A stretch of 64,000 bases of DNA from Marinomonas agarivorans (GCA_002173415.2 NHNK02000009.1:62001-126000); one strand, 5' to 3'; positions 17,396 to 25,843 are shown, numbered from the stretch's first letter. Numbers and translations: made by a program. The notes: generated from the sequence alone by a model not told the origin.

Positions 17396-18226
17396 TTACC
17401 TAAGTAGTGTCACTAAGTCTTCCCCGAATTCATCTTGCCCAAAAGCGGCTAAATTGATGAAAGTGACCCTACTAACCAATCTTTCTCCTAAACTCTTTTT
17501 GATGCTTTTAATATAAGCTCTACCCTGTTGAACAGCTTGTTCAGAGGAAAGTCTTTTAGATGTAGTAACCAACACGGTTATTGATTTGTTTGCTGGTGCG
17601 GTTTCGATATAACGTCGAATCCTCAAAAAATCATTAATTTCAGTTTGTAGTGCAATAGGGCTATTTATCGAGCTATTGGTGGTATCCACAACCCGTTCTG
17701 CTGCTGTTACATGATCTAATCGTACAAAAATATCGCCTGCACCACGTCTGTTTAGGTAAAGCACTCGATACAATGGTTGAGAAGTATGTTTAGTGACAAT
17801 TAAAAACTGACTATCATCGCTACCATACAAGCGATACTCTTTAAAAAAGTTATTTGCCCAAGCATTGCTGCTACCGCAATTGCGCCCTGCGCATTCAAAT
17901 AAGATTTCTGCATCATGTAGAATTTCCGAATAGTAATGACTGTAGATTGCCTGCAAATCAGCACTGCGGCCAAATTTGTAGAGCGAACGACTAATATTAC
18001 CTTGAAGAAACCTTACTTCTTCAGGCTGCCAATCTCTTCCAGCACTTCGCTTTATTTTGCTTAAAGGCAGTATGTAGTCTGTGTTATCGACAACATCTCG
18101 TTTTAACACTTCTACGCCTCTATATTCTTTGACTGAAAGAGGTGTGAGGGGGAGCTCTTTCGCGTAGGAGCCAGTAAAAATCCCCCATCCTAATAAGGAT
18201 ATTGTTAAAAGTGAACGTATTCGCAT
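17396..18226 (-). CDS. DUF4892 domain-containing exported protein
   Basis: About 276 aa from the ATG at 18226. That start is preferred because it begins a good signal peptide (MRIRSLLTISLLGWGIFTGS, cleaved near SYA-KE) and lies 4 bp after the hydrolase stop; a longer frame would overlap the hydrolase. The mature protein matches DUF4892, a periplasmic family of Pseudomonadales and relatives with no known function (VEVLKRDVVDNTDYILPLSK, then QGNISRSLYKFGR). Two Cys at about residues 113 and 118 (CAGRNC) may form a disulfide. It is translated right after the alpha/beta hydrolase, so the two likely share a transcript. Confidence 0.82.
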   Translation of the reverse strand: MRIRSLLTISLLGWGIFTGSYAKELPLTPLSVKEYRGVEVLKRDVVDNTDYILPLSKIKRSAGRDWQPEEVRFLQGNISRSLYKFGRSADLQAIYSHYYSEILHDAEILFECAGRNCGSSNAWANNFFKEYRLYGSDDSQFLIVTKHTSQPLYRVLYLNRRGAGDIFVRLDHVTAAERVVDTTNSSINSPIALQTEINDFLRIRRYIETAPANKSITVLVTTSKRLSSEQAVQQGRAYIKSIKKSLGERLVSRVTFINLAAFGQDEFGEDLVTLLR

Positions 18227-18230
18227 AGCG

Positions 18231-19172
18231 TTACCTATTTTTATGTAAAAAGTCGCCCACTTTGTTAGCCACCGCTCCAGCCGTCTGCGCTTCAAGATGG
18301 AAGTGGTGATTGCCTGGCAGCCATATCATATCGAGGTCGCTGATATGTTTTCCTCTATGTGCTACCAAAGGCTTATTCGTCTGGTATATGCCATTTTCAG
18401 CAAGTAGTATCAAAACTGGACACATTATATTTTTAGCAAACTCATCAACACTTGCAGCATCCATAGCAAAAGGGCTTGTAACTTCCAGTTTAGCATCATG
18501 TTTCCAGTGGTAGCCAGAGCCACTTTTAAGCTGACTTCCTCGCATTACTAGAGCACTGGCAGCTTGACGACTTAACGAAGTAAACCCTTTCATTCGTGCA
18601 GCAATCATATCTTCTTGAGTCTCATATAGTCTTTTTTTCTTATTCTGTACCCTATCTGCAGAACGAATAAAGCCTTGTATCTTGGTAATCCGCTCTGTTG
18701 GCTGCGCTGTGAATGGGCCAACATTATCCAGCATAATAAGTTGTTGAACACTTTCAGGAATAACACTAACAACTAGCATAGCGACTGCTCCACCTAAACT
18801 GTGCCCAACTAAAGAGACATTAGTATTGAGTTGCTTAATAAGTTGGACAATATCGCGAACATAATCCCAAATATGATAAAAACAGTTGTCTGCTCTGTGT
18901 TCTGAGTTACCATGCCCAGATAAATCAACACACACCCAAGAGTAATGTGGTAAATATTTTCTAAGCTCAGCAAAAGAATCTGCATTATCAAGCCAGCCGT
19001 GTAGAGCTAACACAACCTGTTCTGTGCCTTCTTTTTCATTATGGTGAAAACAATTTGCTGCCAACGTAGTGTGGTCCAGTGCATAGCGTCTTTCTTGCTC
19101 TTCTGGTCTTTTACTTTTTTGGCATTTGCCTTTCTGACATTTACCTTTCTGACATTTAATAGCCATGTGCAT
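18231..19172 (-). CDS. Alpha/beta hydrolase
   Basis: 313-aa cytoplasmic alpha/beta-hydrolase fold enzyme of unknown substrate. The oxyanion region is LALHGWLDNADSF, the nucleophile elbow is VGHSLGGAVA, and the catalytic His is in LPGNHHFHLE near the C-terminus. The N-terminus is odd: before the fold there is a Cys/Lys-rich run, CQKGK-CQKGK-CQKSK, encoded by 15-bp near-repeats (about 19117-19160). A start further in is possible, but no better ribosome site is evident. It sits 4 bp upstream of the DUF4892 gene and is divergent from the S24 repressor. Confidence 0.9.
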   Translation of the reverse strand: MHMAIKCQKGKCQKGKCQKSKRPEEQERRYALDHTTLAANCFHHNEKEGTEQVVLALHGWLDNADSFAELRKYLPHYSWVCVDLSGHGNSEHRADNCFYHIWDYVRDIVQLIKQLNTNVSLVGHSLGGAVAMLVVSVIPESVQQLIMLDNVGPFTAQPTERITKIQGFIRSADRVQNKKKRLYETQEDMIAARMKGFTSLSRQAASALVMRGSQLKSGSGYHWKHDAKLEVTSPFAMDAASVDEFAKNIMCPVLILLAENGIYQTNKPLVAHRGKHISDLDMIWLPGNHHFHLEAQTAGAVANKVGDFLHKNR

Positions 19173-19285
19173 TCTTTCCAGCAGGTTACTTTTTTAACAT
19201 TACAGCCAAGTGTGGGGTTATCTACTGCAAAACCATTTTTAAATCAATCTTCTTTACAAAAATATAGGAAAAACTATTTTTTTGT

Positions 19286-19313
19286 TTGCCATGCATATAG
19301 CTTTAACTATACT
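19286..19313 (+). promoter_or_regulatory. Possible promoter giving a leaderless repressor mRNA
   Basis: TTGCCA (19286-19291), 16 bp, TATACT (19308-19313). The start would fall at 19320-19321, the A of the ATG at 19321. No Shine-Dalgarno precedes that ATG, which fits leaderless translation, as with lambda cI from PRM. Confidence 0.45.
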
Positions 19314-19320
19314 TGCTGGC

Positions 19321-19965
19321 ATGAAAACACAATTAGCAATTAATATTCGAAAACGCATGCGTGAGATGAAATTAACCCAGCTGCAATTAGCGCAAATTGC
19401 TGGGGTATCTCAGGTAACTATTCATAAACTAATTAATGGCAAAATAATCAATTCATCCAGAATTGTTGATCTTGCCAAAGCACTCGAAACAAGACCAGAG
19501 TGGCTGCAATACGGTGTAGGAGAGCCGAAAGCCGAATATACAGTTGATACGAATATCAAGACACGTATGTTCCCCTTGATTACTGAAGCGCAAGCAGCAA
19601 GATGGAGTAAAAAAACCATTGAACGTATTCATAAAAAAGCATTGTCTTGGGAAATAACCTCTTCTGATCCAAGTAGTAATGCGTTTTGGTTGACGGTAAA
19701 CGGAAACAGCATGTCAACTCAAAGCGGAACAAGTATTCCAGATGGTTACAATATTTTAGTTGATGCAAGCAAAAAGGCGAAACATGGCGATTTAGTGGTA
19801 GCGAAGCGCTTGCCAGACTCGCAAATCTTATTTAAACAACTCATTATTGACTCAGGGGAAAAGTACCTTAAACCCTTAAATGAGGCATATAAGTTAATTG
19901 AGTTCGATGAAGAGCTACATCAAATTATCGGTGTGGTTTTAGAGGCAAACTTGAAGTTAGCTTAA
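19321..19965 (+). CDS. Orphan S24/LexA-like HTH repressor
   Basis: About 214 aa from the ATG at 19321; the frame is open to a TTG at 19282 and an ATG at 19291, but none of these has a ribosome site. The N-terminal HTH_3 domain (MREMKLTQLQLAQIAGVSQV) precedes a peptidase S24 domain with Ser130 in GNSMS and Lys162 in VVAKRL. The residues where CI-like repressors have a cleavable Ala-Gly read ITEAQAARW, giving Ala92-Ala93, so self-cleavage may be weak or absent. No integrase, Cro or other phage gene is nearby. It may be a domesticated prophage repressor or a host stress regulator. Its targets are unknown. Confidence 0.88.
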   Translation: MKTQLAINIRKRMREMKLTQLQLAQIAGVSQVTIHKLINGKIINSSRIVDLAKALETRPEWLQYGVGEPKAEYTVDTNIKTRMFPLITEAQAARWSKKTIERIHKKALSWEITSSDPSSNAFWLTVNGNSMSTQSGTSIPDGYNILVDASKKAKHGDLVVAKRLPDSQILFKQLIIDSGEKYLKPLNEAYKLIEFDEELHQIIGVVLEANLKLA

Positions 19966-19995
19966 TTAATAATTTTTAGGGCAAACACCATAAAT

Positions 19996-20044
19996 AAAAA
20001 TGCCACAGAAAAACGTGAAGAAAACGATTTTCTGTGGCATTTTT
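19996..20044. terminator. Bidirectional terminator between convergent genes
   Basis: AAAAATGCCACAGAAAA pairs with TTTTCTGTGGCATTTTT, with A- and T-runs on both sides, so it works for the plus-strand repressor and the minus-strand ETF-QO gene. Confidence 0.85.
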
Positions 20045-20064
20045 GTATGTATATCCCTTCTCAG

Positions 20065-20098
20065 CAAGAACTTATTACATACAAGAACTTATTACATA
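20065..20098. repeat. 17-bp tandem duplication at the ETF-QO stop codon
   Basis: CAAGAACTTATTACATA occurs twice head to tail (20065-20081, 20082-20098). The upper copy contains the last codons and TAA of the ETF-QO gene; the lower copy repeats them in the 3' untranslated region. This fits a simple slippage event that left the protein unchanged. Confidence 0.85.
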
Positions 20099-21741
20099 TT
20101 AGGGTAATTAGGACCACCTGCTCCTTCTGGAGTTACCCATGTAATATTTTGGGCAGGGTCTTTTATATCGCAGGTTTTGCAATGCAAACAGTTTTGTGAA
20201 TTTACTTGAAATCTCGACTCCCCTTCAGCTTCGACAACTTCGTACACACCTGCCGGACAATATCGTTGAGCAGGTTCACCAAAAACTGGAAGATTTTGCT
20301 TTATCGGCACTGCTTGATCCGTCAACTTTAAATGGCTTGGCTGGTCTTCTTCATGATTTGTATTGGATAAAAACACTGAGGACAGCTTATCAAAACTCAA
20401 CTTGCCATCAGGTTTTGGGTATGTGATTTCTGCATGCTGACTAAGCGGTTCTAAGGCTGCATGATCAGGCAAAGTATCGCGAAAACGAAACGGCAGTCGA
20501 CCAGCAAATAAAGTTTGGTCCAACCAGTTATAGGCGCCACCCATAAAGGTTCCTAACGCATGCAGCGCAGGCACAAAGTTACGCGTTTGATATAGCTCTT
20601 TAGCAACCCACGACTGTTTAAATGCTTCTGCATACTGATTTAACTCCGAAGGCATTTCATCTTGAGAAAGAGCTTCCATAACAGCTTCAGCTGCAAGTAT
20701 CCCAGTTTTCATCGCTGTATGTGTACCTTTAATTTTGCCTGGGTTTAGTGTTCCAGCATCACAACCTATTATTAAACCGCCAGGGAAAACCATTTTTGGT
20801 AACGACTGAAAACCCCCTTTGGCGATAGCTCGAGCACCATAAGATACTCGAGTTCCATTTTTTAAATGCTGGGCAATAACTGGGTGATGCTTATAGCGTT
20901 GGAACTCGTCGTAAGGGCTTAAGTAAGGGTTGCGGTAGTTAAGGTCCACAATCAAGCCGACGACAACTTGGTTATTTTCTAAATGATAGAGAAAGCCACC
21001 ACCCCCAGCTTGATTTCCTAAAGGCCAGCCTGCGGTATGAATCACTGTACCGGGTTTGCTTTCCTCGGCGGGAATGTCCCATAGCTCTTTGATTCCTAGC
21101 CCGTAGTGCTGTGGGTCTGCGTCTTTATCTAAGGCGAATTTAGCAATAATTTCTTTGCCTAGGTGGCCACGACAGCCCTCTGAAAATATGGTGTACTTTG
21201 CCTTTAACAGCATACCTGGCATATAACTGTCTTTTTCACTACCATCTTCGGCAATGCCCATATCGCCGGTGATAATACCGTTCACGTTATTGTTTTCATC
21301 ATAAGACAATGACGCTGCGCTAAAGCCTGGAAAAATTTCCACGCCCATTTCTTCTGCTTGTTCTGCCAACCAGCGGCATAAATTCCCTAAACTGGCAGCG
21401 TAGTTACCATGATTATGCAGTGTTTTCGGCACCATCCAATTTGGAAATTTCTTGGATTGAGTTTCACTGCCTAGCCAATAAAGCTCATCAACCTGCACTG
21501 GTGCATTCAAAGGCGCTCCTTTTTCTTTCCAATCAGGAAAGAGCTCATTAAGCGCTACAGGATCGATAACAGCACCTGAAAAGATATGCGCCCCAATTTC
21601 TGATCCTTTTTCAACCAAGCAGACACTGATTTCTTTCTCTTCTTTCTTGGCTAATTGCATTAACCGGCAAGCAGTAGAGAGCCCTGCAGGCCCTCCACCA
21701 ATAATAACGACATCAAACTCCATCTCTTCACGTTCGATCAT
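20092..21741 (-). CDS. Electron transfer flavoprotein-ubiquinone oxidoreductase
   Basis: Membrane-bound flavo-iron-sulfur enzyme that passes electrons from ETF to ubiquinone, linking acyl-CoA dehydrogenases to the respiratory chain. 549 aa, usual length. The FAD dinucleotide fold is VIIGGGPAGLSTACRL near the N-terminus; GCDAGTLNPGKIKGTH is the second FAD and quinone region. The 4Fe-4S ligands lie at the C-terminus in YCPAGVYEV and NCLHCKTCDIKDP. It is 44 bp after a DmdC-type acyl-CoA dehydrogenase on the same strand, and the pair would work together through ETF, whose genes are not in the window. Confidence 0.97.
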   Translation of the reverse strand: MIEREEMEFDVVIIGGGPAGLSTACRLMQLAKKEEKEISVCLVEKGSEIGAHIFSGAVIDPVALNELFPDWKEKGAPLNAPVQVDELYWLGSETQSKKFPNWMVPKTLHNHGNYAASLGNLCRWLAEQAEEMGVEIFPGFSAASLSYDENNNVNGIITGDMGIAEDGSEKDSYMPGMLLKAKYTIFSEGCRGHLGKEIIAKFALDKDADPQHYGLGIKELWDIPAEESKPGTVIHTAGWPLGNQAGGGGFLYHLENNQVVVGLIVDLNYRNPYLSPYDEFQRYKHHPVIAQHLKNGTRVSYGARAIAKGGFQSLPKMVFPGGLIIGCDAGTLNPGKIKGTHTAMKTGILAAEAVMEALSQDEMPSELNQYAEAFKQSWVAKELYQTRNFVPALHALGTFMGGAYNWLDQTLFAGRLPFRFRDTLPDHAALEPLSQHAEITYPKPDGKLSFDKLSSVFLSNTNHEEDQPSHLKLTDQAVPIKQNLPVFGEPAQRYCPAGVYEVVEAEGESRFQVNSQNCLHCKTCDIKDPAQNITWVTPEGAGGPNYPNM

Positions 21742-21785
21742 ATTATTCCCCTTTGCCCTTATTCTGTTTGTAATGTATTAAATTC

Positions 21786-23561
21786 TTAGCGTTTAAAACT
21801 TGCCGATGTCAAAGCAGAAACAGAAGATAACCCTTCTGTTATCGACTGATAGTAACCTTCGGCTCTAGGCAAAATATGCTGAATATAAAATTCAACAGAC
21901 TGTGCCCACGATAAATATTGTTCTTGAGTAAGACGTTTCTCTTTTGAGGCTTCTAATGCTTTGGTTGCAGCCTTAAGTTGTAGACAAGCGCCTATAACGT
22001 AACCTGTTTGCATCATCAACGCGTAGGCAGACCCAGTGCCTAAATAACTGTCATCAGACATCTGTTCTAAACATGCATCCTTTGATTGTTTGAGCTTTTC
22101 CAATGCTGCGAATACCTTCTCAACAGATGGGATATCGGCGGCCTCAGCATTGTGGATTGCAACTTCAAATAGCGTTAACCACTGAGTAAAGCTAACGCCT
22201 TTATCAGCGTAGAGTTTTCGACCGATTAGGTCGATTGCCTGAATGCCATTGGTACCTTCGTATATTGGTAGTATGCGGGCATCCCTAGCATGTTGCGCCA
22301 CACCCGTTTCTTCAATAAAACCAACGCCACCATGTATTTGGATCGCTAGCGATGCAATCTCTTGAGCTTGCTCAGTAACCCAACCTTTTACAATTGGCGT
22401 ATAAAGGTTGACATAAGTTTGATGCTGTTGCTGTTCTTCTCCTTCTGTACAATGAGCAAGATCAATTTCTAATGCTGCCGTTAGTACCAGTGAGCGCATT
22501 GCATCAATTTGTGATTTCATTGTCATTAACATGCGCAATACATCTGGGTGGTGCACAATTGTAACCTTGTTAGTACGTTGAGCATCAACACCCTGCACAC
22601 GCTCTTCTGCGTACACAAGGGCTTGTTGATAAGCGCGTTCAGCAATAGCAAGCCCTTGTAGACCAACGCCTTGACGTGCATTGTTCATCATAGTGAACAT
22701 GGCCATGATGCCTTGGTTTTCTTTGCCAACCAAATAGCCAATGGCACCTGTGGTTTCACCAAAACTCATTACACAAGTTGGCGACGCATGAATGCCCAGT
22801 TTTTTCTCAACCGACACGACTGTTACATCGTTTTTACCAGCAAGGGTTCCATCTTCGTTCACCAAAAATTTTGGTACTAAAAACAGTGAAATACCTTTTA
22901 CACCTTCTGGAGCGTCTGGTAAGCGAGCTAAAACCAGATGAATAATGTTTTCCGTCATCTGGTGATCGCCCCAAGTAATAAAAATCTTTTGGCCTTTTAG
23001 TAAATAGTGGTCATCTTTCGCCTGCGCCTTACAGGCAATGGCTGCAAGATCAGACCCCGCATTGGGTTCTGTTAGATTCATGGTCCCAGTCCATTGACCA
23101 GAGATGAGATTAGGAAGGTATTTTTGTTTGAGTTCTGTTGTGCCGTGCGCCTCAATTGCCTCAATTGCACCTTGAGTAAGCAGTGGACATAATGAGAAAG
23201 CGAGATTTGCTGACATGACGCCTTCATTAACGGCTGTTGACAGCGCCACTGGTAGCCCTTGGCCATCATAGGTTTCTGCTGCTGAAATAGATGGCCAACC
23301 GGCATCACTATAAGCTTGGAAGGCTTCTTTAAATCCTTGAGCTTCAACGACATTGCCCTGCTCGACTCTTGAGCCTTCTTGATCACCACTGTGATTTAAA
23401 GGGGCAATTTTTTGTTCTGAGAACTTGCCTGCCTCGGTTAAAACTGCTTCGACTAAATCCTCTGTTACTTCTTCATCACGGTATTGATTAATGCGTTCAA
23501 AGCCGGCTATATCATTGAGAGTGAATATAATGTCATTTAAAGGGTAACGGTACTCGTTCAT
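21786..23561 (-). CDS. Acyl-CoA dehydrogenase (DmdC-type, long family)
   Basis: FAD-dependent acyl-CoA dehydrogenase, 591 aa, with the extra C-terminal acetyl-DH domain of the long family. The N-terminus (LNDIIFTLNDI, then GKFSEQKIAPLN) and length match proteins annotated as 3-methylmercaptopropionyl-CoA dehydrogenase. MNLTEPNAGSDLAAI is the flavin-binding signature, HGGVGFIEETG the second, and the glutamate of PIYEGTNGIQ is the catalytic base. Many family members act on ordinary acyl-CoAs, and no dmdA, dmdB or dmdD is present, so a DMSP role is not supported. Co-directional with ETF-QO (44 bp); an AraC regulator lies 151 bp upstream on the same strand. Confidence 0.93.
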   Translation of the reverse strand: MNEYRYPLNDIIFTLNDIAGFERINQYRDEEVTEDLVEAVLTEAGKFSEQKIAPLNHSGDQEGSRVEQGNVVEAQGFKEAFQAYSDAGWPSISAAETYDGQGLPVALSTAVNEGVMSANLAFSLCPLLTQGAIEAIEAHGTTELKQKYLPNLISGQWTGTMNLTEPNAGSDLAAIACKAQAKDDHYLLKGQKIFITWGDHQMTENIIHLVLARLPDAPEGVKGISLFLVPKFLVNEDGTLAGKNDVTVVSVEKKLGIHASPTCVMSFGETTGAIGYLVGKENQGIMAMFTMMNNARQGVGLQGLAIAERAYQQALVYAEERVQGVDAQRTNKVTIVHHPDVLRMLMTMKSQIDAMRSLVLTAALEIDLAHCTEGEEQQQHQTYVNLYTPIVKGWVTEQAQEIASLAIQIHGGVGFIEETGVAQHARDARILPIYEGTNGIQAIDLIGRKLYADKGVSFTQWLTLFEVAIHNAEAADIPSVEKVFAALEKLKQSKDACLEQMSDDSYLGTGSAYALMMQTGYVIGACLQLKAATKALEASKEKRLTQEQYLSWAQSVEFYIQHILPRAEGYYQSITEGLSSVSALTSASFKR

Positions 23562-23712
23562 ATTTTTGTTCTCCGAGTTGTATATACCGAGTATAGGCTA
23601 TATTTTTTTACCCTATAGAATGATGATCCAAGTAAAAACCCTCAATAACATTTTTCCTCTAAATTCCTGACATATTTGTTCACTCTCCAAAATGTAAACA
23701 GTGTCAATTTAC

Positions 23713-24762
23713 TTAAAGTTCCGCAAGTGACGCCCCTTTTCGATATTCACCAGGCGTCATGCCAGTCCATTTTTTAAAGGAGCGAAAAAAGGCCGAAGGT
23801 TCATCAAACCCCATTAAACTGGCAATATCATTAATACTGAGTTGTGGTGCGTTCATGTACGTTATCGCAGCTTCTTTGCGACATTCGTCTTTGATTTTTT
23901 GATATGAAGTGTTTTCTTCCGTTAAACGTCGGCGCATGGTTGAAACACTCATATTAAGTACATTGGCAATTTCTTCAGCGCTGGGGGTTTCCCTAGAGAA
24001 ATCACGTCCCAACATTGACATAACCTGTGATTTGAGACTGTTGTCATTATCTACCATAACTAACAATTGATAAGGAGCGGTTTTCAAGAAGGTTCTTAGC
24101 GTATCATCCGTTTGCACAATCGGCATATCAAGGTAACTTGCGGAAAACACCAATGCACTTGCATGTTGGTCAAATTTTACTTCAGATTGAAATAAGGTTT
24201 TGTAGTAAGCAACACTATTGGGCCGAGAGTGAGAAAAGTAAGCAGCTTTGAGCTCTAGCCTACGACCAATTAACCAACTAATAAAGTGATGCCACATAGA
24301 TAGTGTAGTTCTTAATCGTTCACTCGACTCTGTATTAACAAGAGAATCAACCTCAGCAATATTGGCATGTTCAACCGGGGCGAATGTTAGTTTGGCATAA
24401 CGTCCTTTTTTAATTAAAACTGGTTTTATTAGTGGACCACGACAAATTTCATAAAACTCGCTAATTCGGTGCATTGCATGAGCTAAACTGCGAGTGTGGA
24501 TAATGCAATAGCACATCATTCTAAACGTGCCGTTGGGTATTTTTCCACCGGACAACATACCGAATGATTCATCTTGAACAAGCTGCATAATGGTATGGTA
24601 AAGAACACCATATTTGTAAGCTGAAAAGGTATCCATACCATCAAGATCTGCATGGCAAATATCAAGTGAGCTCAGTAAGTCGTCAGGGTTTAAGCCTTGG
24701 TCTTCTGCTGTTTTTAGTAAGTAGCGTACACTGGATATTGGGACATGCGCTCTATTGTTCAT
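23713..24762 (-). CDS. AraC-family transcriptional regulator
   Basis: 349 aa. The N-terminal two-thirds match the arabinose-binding-like domain of OruR/ArgR-type AraC regulators (SVRYLLKTAEDQGLNPDDLL, then GTFRMMCYCIIHTRSL), and the C-terminal 100 residues carry the double HTH: SAEEIANVLNMSVSTMRRRL and SINDIASLMGFDEPSAFFRS, ending with GMTPGEYRKG. It lies upstream of the acyl-CoA dehydrogenase and may regulate it together with ETF-QO. The effector is unknown. It is preceded by a terminator that isolates it from the gene upstream. Confidence 0.94.
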   Translation of the reverse strand: MNNRAHVPISSVRYLLKTAEDQGLNPDDLLSSLDICHADLDGMDTFSAYKYGVLYHTIMQLVQDESFGMLSGGKIPNGTFRMMCYCIIHTRSLAHAMHRISEFYEICRGPLIKPVLIKKGRYAKLTFAPVEHANIAEVDSLVNTESSERLRTTLSMWHHFISWLIGRRLELKAAYFSHSRPNSVAYYKTLFQSEVKFDQHASALVFSASYLDMPIVQTDDTLRTFLKTAPYQLLVMVDNDNSLKSQVMSMLGRDFSRETPSAEEIANVLNMSVSTMRRRLTEENTSYQKIKDECRKEAAITYMNAPQLSINDIASLMGFDEPSAFFRSFKKWTGMTPGEYRKGASLAEL

Positions 24763-24788
24763 AGCTAAATTCTTAATCAGAAATAGTT

Positions 24789-24810
24789 AAAAAGGCCATT
24801 TAAGGCCTTT
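24789..24810 (-). terminator. Terminator after the 115-aa basic protein gene
   Basis: AAAGGCC / GGCCTTT with a 6-nt loop, followed on the minus strand by five Ts. It lies 15 bp beyond the stop of the gene at 24825. Confidence 0.75.
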
Positions 24811-24824
24811 GTACTTTGATCGTT

Positions 24825-25172
24825 TTATTCTGTTTCGGTAAATGCATCTAATAATTCGGATGTCGACAACTCAGTTGTTTCTGAGTTTATTTGGGCGGTA
24901 GATTCCCGCTCATTAGATTTAGCAGTTTCTTGCTTAGTGGGAAAAACAAAGCGTCTAGCTCTAGGTGCAACCTCTTCTTCTTTGGTTTCCACAGCGAGTC
25001 CTAAGCGGTGTAACTTTTTCTGCGCCTGTTCTTTGCGTTGATTGCTTTTTTTAACCTGAAAACGTCGTAAAGTTTTCGATTTTTGAGCCTTTCGTTGCTC
25101 TTTCATCTGCTCTTTACTACCAGTTTTGCCTAATTTTCCTCGCATTGTGCGAGATTTTTTTGTTCGAGCCAT
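24825..25172 (-). CDS. Conserved-looking small basic protein, unknown
   Basis: 115 aa with a strongly basic first half (MARTKKSRTMRGKLGKTGSK, then QRKAQKSKTLRRFQVKK) and an acidic, Ser/Thr/Glu-rich second half. It lacks signal peptide, membrane segment and cysteines; the first 60 residues probably form a long charged helix. The MxRTKKSR start recalls YihI, the Der GTPase activator, but the diagnostic C-terminal YihI motifs are not seen, so I do not assign it. The basic end suggests RNA or ribosome binding; this is inference. It has its own terminator and seems to be a single-gene unit. Confidence 0.7.
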   Translation of the reverse strand: MARTKKSRTMRGKLGKTGSKEQMKEQRKAQKSKTLRRFQVKKSNQRKEQAQKKLHRLGLAVETKEEEVAPRARRFVFPTKQETAKSNERESTAQINSETTELSTSELLDAFTETE

Positions 25173-25241
25173 AATACCCTCTCTTGATTAGGCGTAATTA
25201 TAGCAGTCTTGCAATAGTGGGTCACGATCGCTAAAGTGCAA

Positions 25242-25703
25242 TTAACACCTAGCTTTAAACTGCCTGTGTCCTGATTTTCTTGCTTGTCCAATTTTCGCCA
25301 TGATTGGTTTTATTTTATCGATATCTTGAGTTTTTATGGCAAGGTTTAACTCAGTAAACAAATCGATAGTCTTGTTTATCGCGCCTTTATAAGCCATTTG
25401 TTTCTTTTGTAATTGTTCACCTTGTAGCGAATGCTCTAAAAATAAAAAAGGTGTTTCTTTAGCGGAACGGTTTAGCAGCGTAATAATTTTATCAACTCTT
25501 GACTGTGCTTCGGTAAATCTTTCAGTTTTAACCTCAAAAGTAAGTGACTTTAACTCTGTTTTAATGCCTGTCATATAGCTATAGAGTTGGGTTTGGTCAC
25601 AATGATCAGCAGCGAATAGTTGGCTAGATACGAAAATAGCCAAACAACTCAGGTATCTTCGTAATGTAAGACCTGTTTTTTTCGGTGTCATATTCAGTGC
25701 CAT
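25242..25703 (-). CDS. Cytochrome b562-family periplasmic protein
   Basis: 153 aa with a signal peptide cleaved near FAA-DHC. The mature part is a predicted four-helix bundle. Its first helix has M44 (YMTGIKTELK), matching the axial Met of cytochrome b562, and the last helix has ARKSGHRQFKA, with R142 and H146 spaced like the b562 Arg98/His102 pair. Heme binding is therefore plausible, giving a small soluble electron carrier, but it is not shown. Unusually, there are Cys at residue 35 and the very C-terminus (153), which could tie the two ends together. AAGGAG lies 6 bp before the ATG at 25703. Confidence 0.72.
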   Translation of the reverse strand: MALNMTPKKTGLTLRRYLSCLAIFVSSQLFAADHCDQTQLYSYMTGIKTELKSLTFEVKTERFTEAQSRVDKIITLLNRSAKETPFLFLEHSLQGEQLQKKQMAYKGAINKTIDLFTELNLAIKTQDIDKIKPIMAKIGQARKSGHRQFKARC

Positions 25704-25734
25704 AAAAGTCTCCTTTAGAGTTGTTTTCGGTAAG

Positions 25735-25770
25735 ATAGTATGGGAATAGACGTGGCTATTTCCATACTAT
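25735..25770. repeat. 15-bp inverted repeat in a divergent promoter region
   Basis: ATAGTATGGGAATAG and CTATTTCCATACTAT pair with one G-T wobble around a 6-nt loop. It lies between the b562-like gene (minus) and a small secreted protein gene (plus). It could be a regulator site or an RNA stem in either leader. Confidence 0.6.
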
Positions 25771-25843
25771 TTGGATTCGGCTATATTGCTATTATTCACT
25801 GATGTAAATAAAACCTTTTTTAGCTATACGACCAAGAATCAAA

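Noticed and set aside
19282-19965. Prophage or genomic island around the S24 repressor
   Set aside because: Both sides are ordinary chromosomal genes and no integrase, Cro, attachment repeat or composition shift is visible.
21786-23561. DMSP degradation (dmdC) locus
   Set aside because: The acyl-CoA dehydrogenase belongs to that long family, but no dmdA, dmdB, dmdD or acuH is near, and most members serve general fatty-acid oxidation. The partner here is ETF-QO.
24825-25172. Assignment of the small basic protein as YihI
   Set aside because: Only the lysine-rich start is similar; the conserved YihI middle and C-terminal helices are missing.
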